In this document: piece after piece, positions 57,655-64,000 of the stretch
Layout: the number at the start of each line of letters is the position of its first letter
Numbering within the stretch: the stretch's first letter is position 1
Source: Microbacterium thalli
GTDB taxonomy: Bacteria > Actinomycetota > Actinomycetes > Actinomycetales > Microbacteriaceae
Direction: 5' to 3'
Length of the DNA: 64,000 nt
Assembly: GCF_028737325.1 (NCBI RefSeq)
Contig: NZ_JAQZCH010000002.1
Span: forward strand, 806,001 to 870,000
Position numbers and translations under genes: made by a program
The notes under the pieces: model-generated
Told to the model about the DNA's origin: nothing
Database searches by the model: none
Seen by the model: only the letters and a program-made list of their open reading frames with translations

Positions 57655-58287
57655 TCAGAGGCCGAGAGCGCGGGCGAGCTTGGAATCGGATGCCGCCGGG
57701 CGGCCTCCGGCCGCCCGGACGAGCTCGTCGGCCGTGTCGAAGAGGCCGGCGATGTCGGCCGCGCGCGGCGGTGCCGCGGGTCCGAGCTCGATCTCCCACT
57801 CCCGCCACGAACTCGAGCGACCCGTCCGCTCGTCGACGGCGGTCACCCGGTCATCGACGAACTCGGCGATCAGGCCGCCGTCGACGTCCCGCAGCGCGTA
57901 CGCCGTCCGCGAGTTACGGATGCGCGCGATGACGTCGAATGGCGGGCCGGAGATCTCAGCGAGGGCGTCGAGAACCGGTGCGGGCACCTCGATGGGGTCG
58001 TCGGCGCCGGCGGCATCCAACGGCCATTGCGTCTCGAGCTTGCCCTCGGGGGTCGACCGCTTAATGTGCCAGCCCTCGTCGGGACCGCCCGTGCGTCGCC
58101 GCAGCGCCGTCAGCGCTTCGGCGAGGCGGCCGTCAGGGGTGTCGAGGTATCGCGCGTCGAGCTCGCGCGACTCCGGCTCGCCGACCGAGGCGACGCCGGG
58201 AAGCGCAGACCAGTCGGGAACCGGAGTCTCGGCGTCGACGTCGTACTTGCGCTCGACCTCGAGCGAGCTGCGAGGCTCAGTCGTCAC
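57655..58287 (-). CDS. CYTH domain protein
   Basis: 210 residues from a GTG. The CYTH signature ExExK is at E10/E12/K14 (LEVERKY), with ARYLDTPDGRLA and further charged strands lining the tunnel. Family members act on triphosphates (thiamine triphosphatase, inorganic triphosphatase, class IV adenylate cyclase); which applies here is unclear. No CHAD domain. The start overlaps the upstream small gene by 11 bases. Confidence 0.9.
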   Translation of the reverse strand: MTTEPRSSLEVERKYDVDAETPVPDWSALPGVASVGEPESRELDARYLDTPDGRLAEALTALRRRTGGPDEGWHIKRSTPEGKLETQWPLDAAGADDPIEVPAPVLDALAEISGPPFDVIARIRNSRTAYALRDVDGGLIAEFVDDRVTAVDERTGRSSSWREWEIELGPAAPPRAADIAGLFDTADELVRAAGGRPAASDSKLARALGL

Positions 58288-58522
58288 TGGTCACGCGGTC
58301 GTCGCGCTCGTCAGCCGAGGGGTCGATGTCGCCCTCGGTCTCGACGAAGTGGAACTCCGACGACGTGGGTCCGTCGCCCTCGCCGGTGTTCTCGGCGTCG
58401 CCCGCGCGCTCGTAGACGACCTGCGTCTCGCTGTAGGGCAGGATGAGCCGGTCCGACGTCTCGTCGTCCAGCGGAAGGGTCTGCCCGTCGAGCGGGCCAC
58501 CGTGCAGTCGTGCAATAGCCAT
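58277..58522 (-). CDS. Small conserved protein of unknown function
   Basis: 81 residues from an ATG with a strong AGGAGGT seven bases upstream. Starts MAIARLHGGPLDGQTLPLDD, then LILPYSETQVVYERAG and a very acidic tail (EGDIDPSADERDD). The HGGPLDGQ opening occurs in small actinobacterial and phage proteins without known function. No signal or helix. It overlaps the CYTH start by 11 bases. Confidence 0.8.
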   Translation of the reverse strand: MAIARLHGGPLDGQTLPLDDETSDRLILPYSETQVVYERAGDAENTGEGDGPTSSEFHFVETEGDIDPSADERDDRVTSDD

Positions 58523-58571
58523 GTTCTGACCTCCTGATCCCGACCCTACCCGGGCCCCGCGGGCGGGCCGA

Positions 58572-58577
58572 TACGCT
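58572..58577 (+). promoter_or_regulatory. Candidate -10, leaderless leader frame
   Basis: TACGCT ends exactly six bases before the ATG at 58584. Confidence 0.5.
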
Positions 58578-58583
58578 TGCATC

Positions 58584-58619
58584 ATGGCTCGGATCGCACT
58601 ACGGCGAGGTTCGGCGTGA
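58584..58619 (+). CDS. 11-codon leader frame upstream of the amidotransferase
   Basis: ATG at 58584 reads MARIALRRGSA and stops at TGA 58617-58619, which overlaps the GTG of the next gene (GTGA). GAGG for that GTG lies inside the frame. A leaderless leader peptide coupled to the downstream gene is the simplest reading; the peptide itself may have no function. Confidence 0.45.
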   Translation: MARIALRRGSA

Positions 58620-59347
58620 AGCCGTTCGTCCTTCTGGCCACCCGTGCCGAGGACCTCCCCGCCGACGAGGAGTACGAGCTCTTCCTGCGCCACGCGGGGC
58701 TCGAGCCCGCGTCGCTGCGCCGCATCCGCCTCGAGGCGGGTCCGATGCCCGCCATCGATCTCGACGAGATCTCCGGCATCTTCGTCGGCGGCGGCCCGTT
58801 CAACTCCTCCGACCCGTGGGAGCGCAAATCCGACGTGCAGCGCCGCGTCGAGTCCGAGTTCGCGGATCTGCTCGCTCGCGTCGTGGCCGCCGATGCGCCG
58901 TTCCTCGGCGCCTGCTACGGCATCGGCACCGTCGGCGCCTTCCTCGGTGCGAGCATCGACCGACGCTTCGGCGAGCCGATCAGCGTCGTCGATGTCGAGC
59001 TGACGGCCGCGGGGCGCGATGACCCCCTCCTCGCCGCGATGCCGACGACCTTCCCGGCGTTCGTCGGTCACAAGGAAGCGATCTCGGTGCTGCCGTCGCG
59101 GGCCACGCTGCTGGCGTCATCCGCGGGATGCCCTGTGCAGATGTTCCGGGTGGGCGCCAACGTGTACGCGACGCAGTTCCACCCTGAGCTCGATCTCGAG
59201 GGCATCACGACGCGCATCCACGCCTACGCCGACCACGGCTACTTCGCTCCGGACGAGCTCGACCTCACGCTGAGTGCCGTGCGCCGCGCCGCCGTGACCC
59301 ACACGGCATCCATCCTGAGGTCGTTCGTCGAGCGCTACGCCCGCTGA
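58616..59347 (+). CDS. Class I glutamine amidotransferase-like protein
   Basis: 243 residues from a GTG (GAGG six bases before). A free-standing GATase1 domain with triad C100 (GACYGIG), H189 and E191 (FHPELD). GIFVGGGPFNSSDPW is the glycine-rich region before the nucleophile. Such stand-alone proteins resemble the GMP synthase glutaminase half and may hydrolyse gamma-glutamyl amides or serve an unknown synthetase. No synthetase is adjacent. Confidence 0.88.
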   Translation: MKPFVLLATRAEDLPADEEYELFLRHAGLEPASLRRIRLEAGPMPAIDLDEISGIFVGGGPFNSSDPWERKSDVQRRVESEFADLLARVVAADAPFLGACYGIGTVGAFLGASIDRRFGEPISVVDVELTAAGRDDPLLAAMPTTFPAFVGHKEAISVLPSRATLLASSAGCPVQMFRVGANVYATQFHPELDLEGITTRIHAYADHGYFAPDELDLTLSAVRRAAVTHTASILRSFVERYAR

Positions 59348-59379
59348 AGCGCAGGCACGGGCAGGGGCCCGGCGGACCG

Positions 59380-60393
59380 TCAGGCGTTGGCGTTCGCGCG
59401 TTCCCCGGCCTCGAGCTCGCGAGCCTTGTCGAGCTCGCGCGCGGCGACCGAGACGGCGTCCTCGGCTCGCTGGACGCGGCGCTGCAAGAAGGTGCGCGCT
59501 CCATAGCGGGCGCGGACGCGATCTTCCTGCTCGCGCGCACCGGTGACGATGTACGCCGTCGCGATGAGGATGACCTGCGACGACAAGTTGAGCCAGAGCA
59601 GCAGCGCGATGAGCGAGGCGAACGACGCCAGCAGCGGGTTGGATGTCGCTCCGCCGACGAACAGCCCCGACAGCTGCTGCAGCACGGTGAGACCCGCACC
59701 GCCGAGCAGGGCGCCGCTCCACAGCGCACGCTTGCGGGCCTTCACGCCCGACAGCACGCGGACCAGCACCGCCACGGCGATGGTGTCGAGTGCGAACACG
59801 ACCACGAGCGAGACCGCCCAGCCGGCGAACTGCACCAGCGGGTTCGACTCGGCGAACCCGAGCAGATCGGCGAGCAGGCCCACGCCGGCGGTGCCGAGGA
59901 ACGTCACGCCCGCGGCGGCGACCAGGGCCCCGCCGATGCCGATCGCGAGAGCGAGGTTGCGGAGCATCACCCAGATGAACAGGACGTCGTCGGCCAGCTC
60001 GTCGGCGATCGCGCGCATCGCGGTGCGCAGCGATCCGATCGCGCCGATCGCGGCGCCGAGCAGACCGACGGTGGCGATGACGCCCGCGATGGTCAGCCCG
60101 GCGGGGGCGGTGATGTCGTCGAGCTTGATCAGCCCGTCCTCACCGACGAGCCCCGGGATAACGCGGTTGACCGCGTCGATGAGCGCCTGCCAGGCGACGG
60201 GGTCACCGGCCAGCCACAGCGCCGCCACCGAGAAACCCAGCAGCACACCGGCGAAGACGCTGAACAGGGTGCGGTACGTGACGCTGTCGGCGAGGACCGG
60301 CCCGCGGTGCTCGCTGTAGAGCAGGAACGCCCGGACCGGCTTGCGCTCCAGGGCCCAGGCGATCGAGCGCGAGATGAACGTGGAGTCGGCCAT
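59380..60393 (-). CDS. YihY/BrkB family membrane protein
   Basis: 337 residues, about six helices. YRTLFSVFAGVLLGFS, LFIWVMLRNLALAIGIG and the final LWLNLSSQVILIATAYI are the YihY family pattern. A charged helical tail (RVQRAEDAVSVAARELDKA) follows. Function unclear; older RNase BN labels are wrong for this family. Confidence 0.9.
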   Translation of the reverse strand: MADSTFISRSIAWALERKPVRAFLLYSEHRGPVLADSVTYRTLFSVFAGVLLGFSVAALWLAGDPVAWQALIDAVNRVIPGLVGEDGLIKLDDITAPAGLTIAGVIATVGLLGAAIGAIGSLRTAMRAIADELADDVLFIWVMLRNLALAIGIGGALVAAAGVTFLGTAGVGLLADLLGFAESNPLVQFAGWAVSLVVVFALDTIAVAVLVRVLSGVKARKRALWSGALLGGAGLTVLQQLSGLFVGGATSNPLLASFASLIALLLWLNLSSQVILIATAYIVTGAREQEDRVRARYGARTFLQRRVQRAEDAVSVAARELDKARELEAGERANANA

Positions 60394-60399
60394 GTCGCC

Positions 60400-60405
60400 A
60401 CGATA
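60400..60405 (-). promoter_or_regulatory. Candidate -10, leaderless yihY
   Basis: TATCGT ends six bases before the ATG at 60393. Confidence 0.55.
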
Positions 60406-60444
60406 GCGGCGGTCCCCCGCCGCCCGCGGACACTTGACACCGGC

Positions 60445-60918
60445 TCAGCCGCCGAGCAGGCCCCACCCGATGGCGACGGTGGCGCCCGCCACGAGGAACG
60501 GCCCGATCGGGATGCGGGTGCGTCGGCCGGCCCGCCGCACGGCGATGAGCACCAGCGCGCACAGGCCGCCCGCGAGCACCGCCACGACGCTCGCGGCGAT
60601 CGCCGCCTCCCACCCGTGCGCTCCCGAGACGACGCCGACGGCGCCGGCGAGCTTCACGTCGCCCCCACCGAGGCCCCCACCGCCGCGATAGAGCAGGTAG
60701 AACGCCCCGAAGAGGACGGCGGCGGAAGCGGCCGCGCCGAGGACCGGCGCCAGCGAACTGCGCCCGAGCGCGAGCGCGGCGGCGTACCCGAGTCCGAGGG
60801 GGTACAGGGGGAGCACGAGCCGGTTGGGCAACCGGTGCTCGCGCAGGTCGACGACGGTGAGCGCGATGCCGAGTGCAGCCATCGACCCGAGCAGCACCGC
60901 GGCGAATCCGAACATCAC
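60445..60918 (-). CDS. Type IV prepilin peptidase-like A24 protease
   Basis: 157 residues from a GTG at 60918 (an ATG follows it). The two catalytic Asp are D24 in VDLREHRLPNRL and D87 in GGGDVKL. It is the short form without the N-terminal methylase domain. About five helices. No pilin genes are in the window, so its substrate (Flp/Tad pilins or others) must be elsewhere. Confidence 0.9.
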   Translation of the reverse strand: MMFGFAAVLLGSMAALGIALTVVDLREHRLPNRLVLPLYPLGLGYAAALALGRSSLAPVLGAAASAAVLFGAFYLLYRGGGGLGGGDVKLAGAVGVVSGAHGWEAAIAASVVAVLAGGLCALVLIAVRRAGRRTRIPIGPFLVAGATVAIGWGLLGG

Positions 60919-60924
60919 CCGCTC

Positions 60925-60930
60925 ACGGTA
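60925..60930 (-). promoter_or_regulatory. Candidate -10, leaderless A24 peptidase gene
   Basis: TACCGT ends six bases before the GTG at 60918, supporting that start. Confidence 0.5.
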
Positions 60931-60975
60931 CGACGCCGCGACCCGGTGCGACGCCGGGTCTCCACAGGGCGGCCG

Positions 60976-61884
60976 CTAGGGGCGGATGAGGACGGGCGTG
61001 CCTTCGGGCAGCTGGGCGAGGCGGTCGGTCGCCGGTCCGTCGAGGTAGATGCAGCCGAACGAGGTCGCGCCCTCGCGCATCCGGTAGTAGTGGAAGGCGG
61101 TGACGGCGACGTCTCCCCCGTCGAAGCCCGCCATGACCGGCGACTGCACGCCGAGATAGACCATCGGGTGACCATCGGTATAGCGGAACTCGGGCACGAT
61201 CGTCGTCCACATGACGAAGGTGCGTCCGGCCGGCGTGGGCGTCGACTCCTTACCCCAGGCGAACTGGTCCGACACGCGTTCGCGTCCGGCCGCGCTGACG
61301 ATGTCGATCGTGTTGGCCGTGAGGTGCACCTCGACGAACTCCGTGGTGATCGCGAGCTCGACATCGGCGGCACGCAGCCAGCCGACGGTCTGCCCGCCGT
61401 TGCCCTCGGGCGGCACGCCCTGGCGTCCCGGAAGCAGCACCTTCACCCAGTCGGCCTCGGCCACCACGACCGGGACGGTCGTGCCGCCGTAGTGGTGCTC
61501 ACGCGGCAGGTATCCCACCGGCTGCCCCGCAGGGTCGGCGAACACCGGGGCACCGGCCCCGAGCGGGCGCGCCTGCGACGACGTCGCCGGACCGGTGGGG
61601 TCGTCGTCGACCGGGATCGCCGGGTTGACCGATCGGACGTCGATGAGCGGGAGCGTCGAGATGTCGTAGACCGCGTCATTGCGCGGATGCGGCGCGGGAG
61701 CGGCATCCATCGCGGGGTCGGTCGTCGCGGCGGCGGGCTCGACATCCGCCACGGCGGCGACGGGCGCGGCCTCCCGCACCGAGGCGAGATCGCGCAGCGG
61801 AGCGAGCGCCCAGAAGCCGGCGACGGCCATGGTCCCCACCGCGATGACGGCGACGACCGCGGCGGGGTGGGGACGACGGCTCAT
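60976..61884 (-). CDS. L,D-transpeptidase-like (YkuD) secreted protein
   Basis: 302 residues. N-terminal helix (about 8-29), an Ala/Pro linker, an SH3-like middle (ARPLGAGAPVFADPAG to GQTVGWLRAADVEL), then a YkuD-type domain. The active-site region reads H265-x9-S275-F-G-C278, with C278 as nucleophile; the usual SHGC has Phe instead of His. Expected role is 3-3 cross-linking of peptidoglycan or attaching proteins to it, if active. Confidence 0.85.
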   Translation of the reverse strand: MSRRPHPAAVVAVIAVGTMAVAGFWALAPLRDLASVREAAPVAAVADVEPAAATTDPAMDAAPAPHPRNDAVYDISTLPLIDVRSVNPAIPVDDDPTGPATSSQARPLGAGAPVFADPAGQPVGYLPREHHYGGTTVPVVVAEADWVKVLLPGRQGVPPEGNGGQTVGWLRAADVELAITTEFVEVHLTANTIDIVSAAGRERVSDQFAWGKESTPTPAGRTFVMWTTIVPEFRYTDGHPMVYLGVQSPVMAGFDGGDVAVTAFHYYRMREGATSFGCIYLDGPATDRLAQLPEGTPVLIRP

Positions 61885-61957
61885 ACGCCCATGTTCGGTT
61901 GCCCGGCGCGACGACGCAAGGGACGACGCACGAAGAGTCGCGCGGGATCGCAGCTCA

Positions 61958-62950
61958 TCACCAGTGCGGGTGGATGTCGGCGCGCAGCAGCTCGTCGTAG
62001 ACGGCGACGACCGTGTCGGCGAACGCCGTCAGGTCGGTGCCGTCGTCGAGCAGAGCGGCCGCCGCCGCGTTCGCGCGAGCCTGGTCGGGCGTCCGCGCGC
62101 CGGGGATGACGCTCGTGACGCCGGGTCGCGACGCGATCCAGGCGAGGGTGGCCGCCGGCAGCGAGACGCCGTCGGGAAGCGTGTCGGCGAGCCGACGTGC
62201 GGCCGCGACGCCGGTCTCGAAGTCGACCCCCGAGAACGTCTCGCCGCGGTCAAACGCCTCACCGTGACGGTTGTAGGTGCGGTGGTCGTCGGCGGCGAAG
62301 GTCGTCTGCGCGGTGTACCGGCCGCTGAGCAGGCCGGAGGCCAGCGGCACGCGCGCGAAGATCGCGACCTCGGCGGCGGCTGCGGCGGGCAGCGCCTCGT
62401 CGAGCGGCTTGAGTCGGAACGGGTTGACGATGATCTGCACGTTGGTCACGTTCGGGCGCGCGATCGCGGCGAGCGCCTGCGCGGTGGTCTCGACCGAGAC
62501 ACCGTAGGCGGCGATGGCGCCGGTGGCGACCAGGTCGTCGAGGGCGTCGTACGTGGCGTCGGCTTCGATGACCGCGCTCGGCGGGCAGTGCAGCTGCACG
62601 AGGTCGAGGGTGTCGACACCGAGGTTGCGCCGCGACCGGTCGGTCCACAGGCGGAAGTTCTCGGGCGTGTAGTTCTCGGGTTCCTGCGGGAGACGGCGGC
62701 CCATCTTCGTCGCGACGGTGACGCCGTGCCCGGGTCGCTCGGCGAGGAACCGTCCGATGATGCTCTCGCTGCGGCCGTCGCCGTAGACGTCGGCGGTGTC
62801 GAAGAGGGTGACGCCGGCGTCAGCGGAGGCCTCGAGGACGGCGAAGGCCTGCGCCTCGTCGACATCCCCCCAGTCCGCTCCGAGCTGCCAGGTGCCCAGG
62901 CCGATGGCCGAGACGGAACGGGACGTGGACGCGAGGCGACGCTGCTGCAT
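61958..62950 (-). CDS. Aldo/keto reductase
   Basis: 330 residues. Catalytic tetrad contexts are visible: DTADVYGDG (Asp and Tyr), VATKMGRR (Lys) and VQLHCPP (His). C-terminal SVIPGARTPDQARAN is the NADPH-phosphate site. Cytoplasmic NADPH-dependent reductase of unknown substrate. Confidence 0.93.
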   Translation of the reverse strand: MQQRRLASTSRSVSAIGLGTWQLGADWGDVDEAQAFAVLEASADAGVTLFDTADVYGDGRSESIIGRFLAERPGHGVTVATKMGRRLPQEPENYTPENFRLWTDRSRRNLGVDTLDLVQLHCPPSAVIEADATYDALDDLVATGAIAAYGVSVETTAQALAAIARPNVTNVQIIVNPFRLKPLDEALPAAAAAEVAIFARVPLASGLLSGRYTAQTTFAADDHRTYNRHGEAFDRGETFSGVDFETGVAAARRLADTLPDGVSLPAATLAWIASRPGVTSVIPGARTPDQARANAAAAALLDDGTDLTAFADTVVAVYDELLRADIHPHW

Positions 62951-62956
62951 GGCTCC

Positions 62957-62962
62957 AGCGTA
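62957..62962 (-). promoter_or_regulatory. Candidate -10, leaderless aldo/keto reductase
   Basis: TACGCT ends six bases before the ATG at 62950. GGAGCC in the spacer is too close for an efficient Shine-Dalgarno. Confidence 0.5.
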
Positions 62963-62965
62963 GGC

Positions 62966-62995
62966 GGAGGGCCGGACCCGCAGGTCCGGCCCTCC
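62966..62995 (-). terminator. Terminator of adhE
   Basis: 13-bp perfect arms (62966-62978 and 62983-62995) with a 4-base loop, 11 bases past the adhE stop. No T-tract. It ends just before the reductase promoter. Confidence 0.8.
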
Positions 62996-63006
62996 AGAAT
63001 GCGCGG

Positions 63007-64000
63007 TCAGGCGTCGCGCGCGGCCTTGGCCTTCGCCTTACCCGCGTTCTTCGCGGCGGACGGCGCTCCCGCGACGGTGTCGGCTGCCGCGACGGCACCG
63101 GCGCGCGTCGCACGCACCTGGGCGAACGAGGTGCCGTAGTACGCCGCCTCCATGAGGGTCTTCATGTCGTCGATCATCGGCATGCGCGGGTTCGCGGGCG
63201 CGCACTGGTCTTCGTAAGCGGCCATCGCCAGGTTGTGCAGGTTGTCGAGGAATCGCGCCTCGTCGACCCCCTGGGCCTGGAACGAACGCTCGATGCCCAC
63301 GCGGTCGCGCAGCTCCTCGACCGCTCGGGCGTAGCTCTCGACCCCCTCTTCGGGAGTGGATGCCGGCAGCCCCAGGTGCTGCGCGATCTGCTGGAAACGC
63401 TCGGGGGCGATGTAGCGCTCGTACTTCGGCCAGCTGGTCAGCTTGGTCGGCACCGTGCCGTTGTAGCGGATGACGTGCGGCAGGTAGACCGCGTTGGTCC
63501 GGCCGTGCACCAGCTTGTAGGTGGCACCCGTCACGTGCGCCATCGCGTGCACGATCCCCAGGAACGCGTTGCCGAACGCCATACCGGCGATGGATGCCGC
63601 GTTGTGCATCTTCTCGCGGGCTCGACGGTCTGCGGCATCCGTCGATCCCGGCTGCGCCTTCGTGCTGCGTTCGATGTTCTCGAAGATGAGCTTGATGGCG
63701 TGCAGGCACAGGCCGTCGGTGTAGTCGTTCGCGTAGACCGACACGTACGCCTCGGTGGCGTGGGTGAGGGCGTCGAACCCGGCGTCGGCGACGAGGAACC
63801 CGGGCAGCACGCGGGTGAGCTCGGGGTCGATGATCGCGACCGACGGCGTCAACGCGTAGTCGGCCAGCGGGTACTTCATGCCCGTGGCGTCGTCGGTGAT
63901 GACCGCGAACGGCGTCATCTCGGACCCGGTGCCCGAGGTCGTCGGCACGCACACGAGCTTGGCCTTCTTGCCCATCTCGGGGAACGTGAAGGCGCGCTTG
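63007..64000 (-). CDS. adhE: Bifunctional aldehyde/alcohol dehydrogenase AdhE (C-terminal part)
   Basis: Runs off the right edge; about 330 C-terminal residues are visible. This is the iron-dependent alcohol dehydrogenase domain: PTTSGTGSEMTPFAVITDD, DPELTRVLPGFLVADAGFDALTHATEAY, and the Fe ligands in the HAMAH (with MAHVTG) and HGRTNAVYLPH segments. The opening KRAFTFPEMGKKAKL and the C-terminal CAPANPRMP are typical of AdhE rather than stand-alone Fe-ADH. It reduces acetyl-CoA to ethanol. The Lys/Ala-rich tail is unusual. Confidence 0.9.
   Translation of the reverse strand, partial: KRAFTFPEMGKKAKLVCVPTTSGTGSEMTPFAVITDDATGMKYPLADYALTPSVAIIDPELTRVLPGFLVADAGFDALTHATEAYVSVYANDYTDGLCLHAIKLIFENIERSTKAQPGSTDAADRRAREKMHNAASIAGMAFGNAFLGIVHAMAHVTGATYKLVHGRTNAVYLPHVIRYNGTVPTKLTSWPKYERYIAPERFQQIAQHLGLPASTPEEGVESYARAVEELRDRVGIERSFQAQGVDEARFLDNLHNLAMAAYEDQCAPANPRMPMIDDMKTLMEAAYYGTSFAQVRATRAGAVAAADTVAGAPSAAKNAGKAKAKAARDA

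Overview
The window is a very GC-rich stretch of actinobacterial core chromosome. Gene order and protein types point to the family Microbacteriaceae, most likely Microbacterium or a close relative. The evidence is an actinobacterial qcrCAB / ctaCDF respiratory set, a dcw cluster without ftsA but with sepF, yggT and wag31, a class II DAHP synthase, pknL and the garA-ftsR pair. Genes are densely packed, no gene-free stretch exceeds 300 bases, and there are no tRNA or rRNA genes, insertion sequences, prophage or CRISPR arrays. The assignment rests on recognising families by eye, not on a search.

Layout. (1) 1-7300: end of qcrC, then qcrA and qcrB (bc1 complex), a rhodanese, and convergent ctaC-ctaD-ctaF (aa3 oxidase). 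(2) 7300-18500: erpA, an M20 dipeptidase, a DUF3043 membrane protein, and the leftward group dnaE, a four-helix membrane protein, hisD, nrdR and pyrD; rightward nudix plus cyclodeaminase. (3) 18517-36402, all leftward: the division and cell-wall cluster mraZ-rsmH-ftsL-ftsI-murF-mraY-murD-ftsW-murG-murC-ftsQ-ftsZ-yggS-sepF-yggT-wag31-lspA-rluD. murE is absent from its usual place between ftsI and murF. (4) 36553-46868: DUF3040 protein, polyprenyl diphosphate synthase, an Rv2175c-type DNA-binding protein, a LysM muralytic protein, PASTA kinase pknL, aroG, an acyltransferase, a ROK glucokinase and fadD15. This order resembles the Mycobacterium tuberculosis region Rv2145c-Rv2187. (5) 46951-64000: def with a MinD-like ATPase, pyruvate carboxylase, ParA, two MerR regulators with garA, a CopC-like protein, lpd, a CYTH protein, a glutamine amidotransferase, a YihY protein, a type IV prepilin peptidase, an L,D-transpeptidase-like protein, an aldo/keto reductase and the C-terminal part of adhE.

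How the genes work together. Region 1 is the terminal part of aerobic respiration. Region 3 makes lipid II, carries it through the septal synthases and builds the Z ring. Region 4 adds the lipid-carrier type prenyl synthase and a kinase that can sense peptidoglycan. The MerR regulator at 54313-54993 (FtsR type) and the FHA switch protein GarA are candidate links between metabolism, kinase signalling and ftsZ.

Regulatory signals. At least eleven genes or short frames have a TANNNT hexamer exactly 6 nt before the start codon, and three more at 7 nt, as expected for leaderless mRNAs. Convergent genes are often separated by long, near-perfect hairpins. The ftsZ upstream region is unusually AT-rich and holds two dyads. 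mraZ is preceded by 10-bp-spaced GTGG repeats that look like MraZ boxes. The region is mostly ordinary core genome and I found no wholly new system; the best leads are the regulatory layouts, the missing murE, a few uncharacterised proteins and a leaderless 11-codon leader frame.
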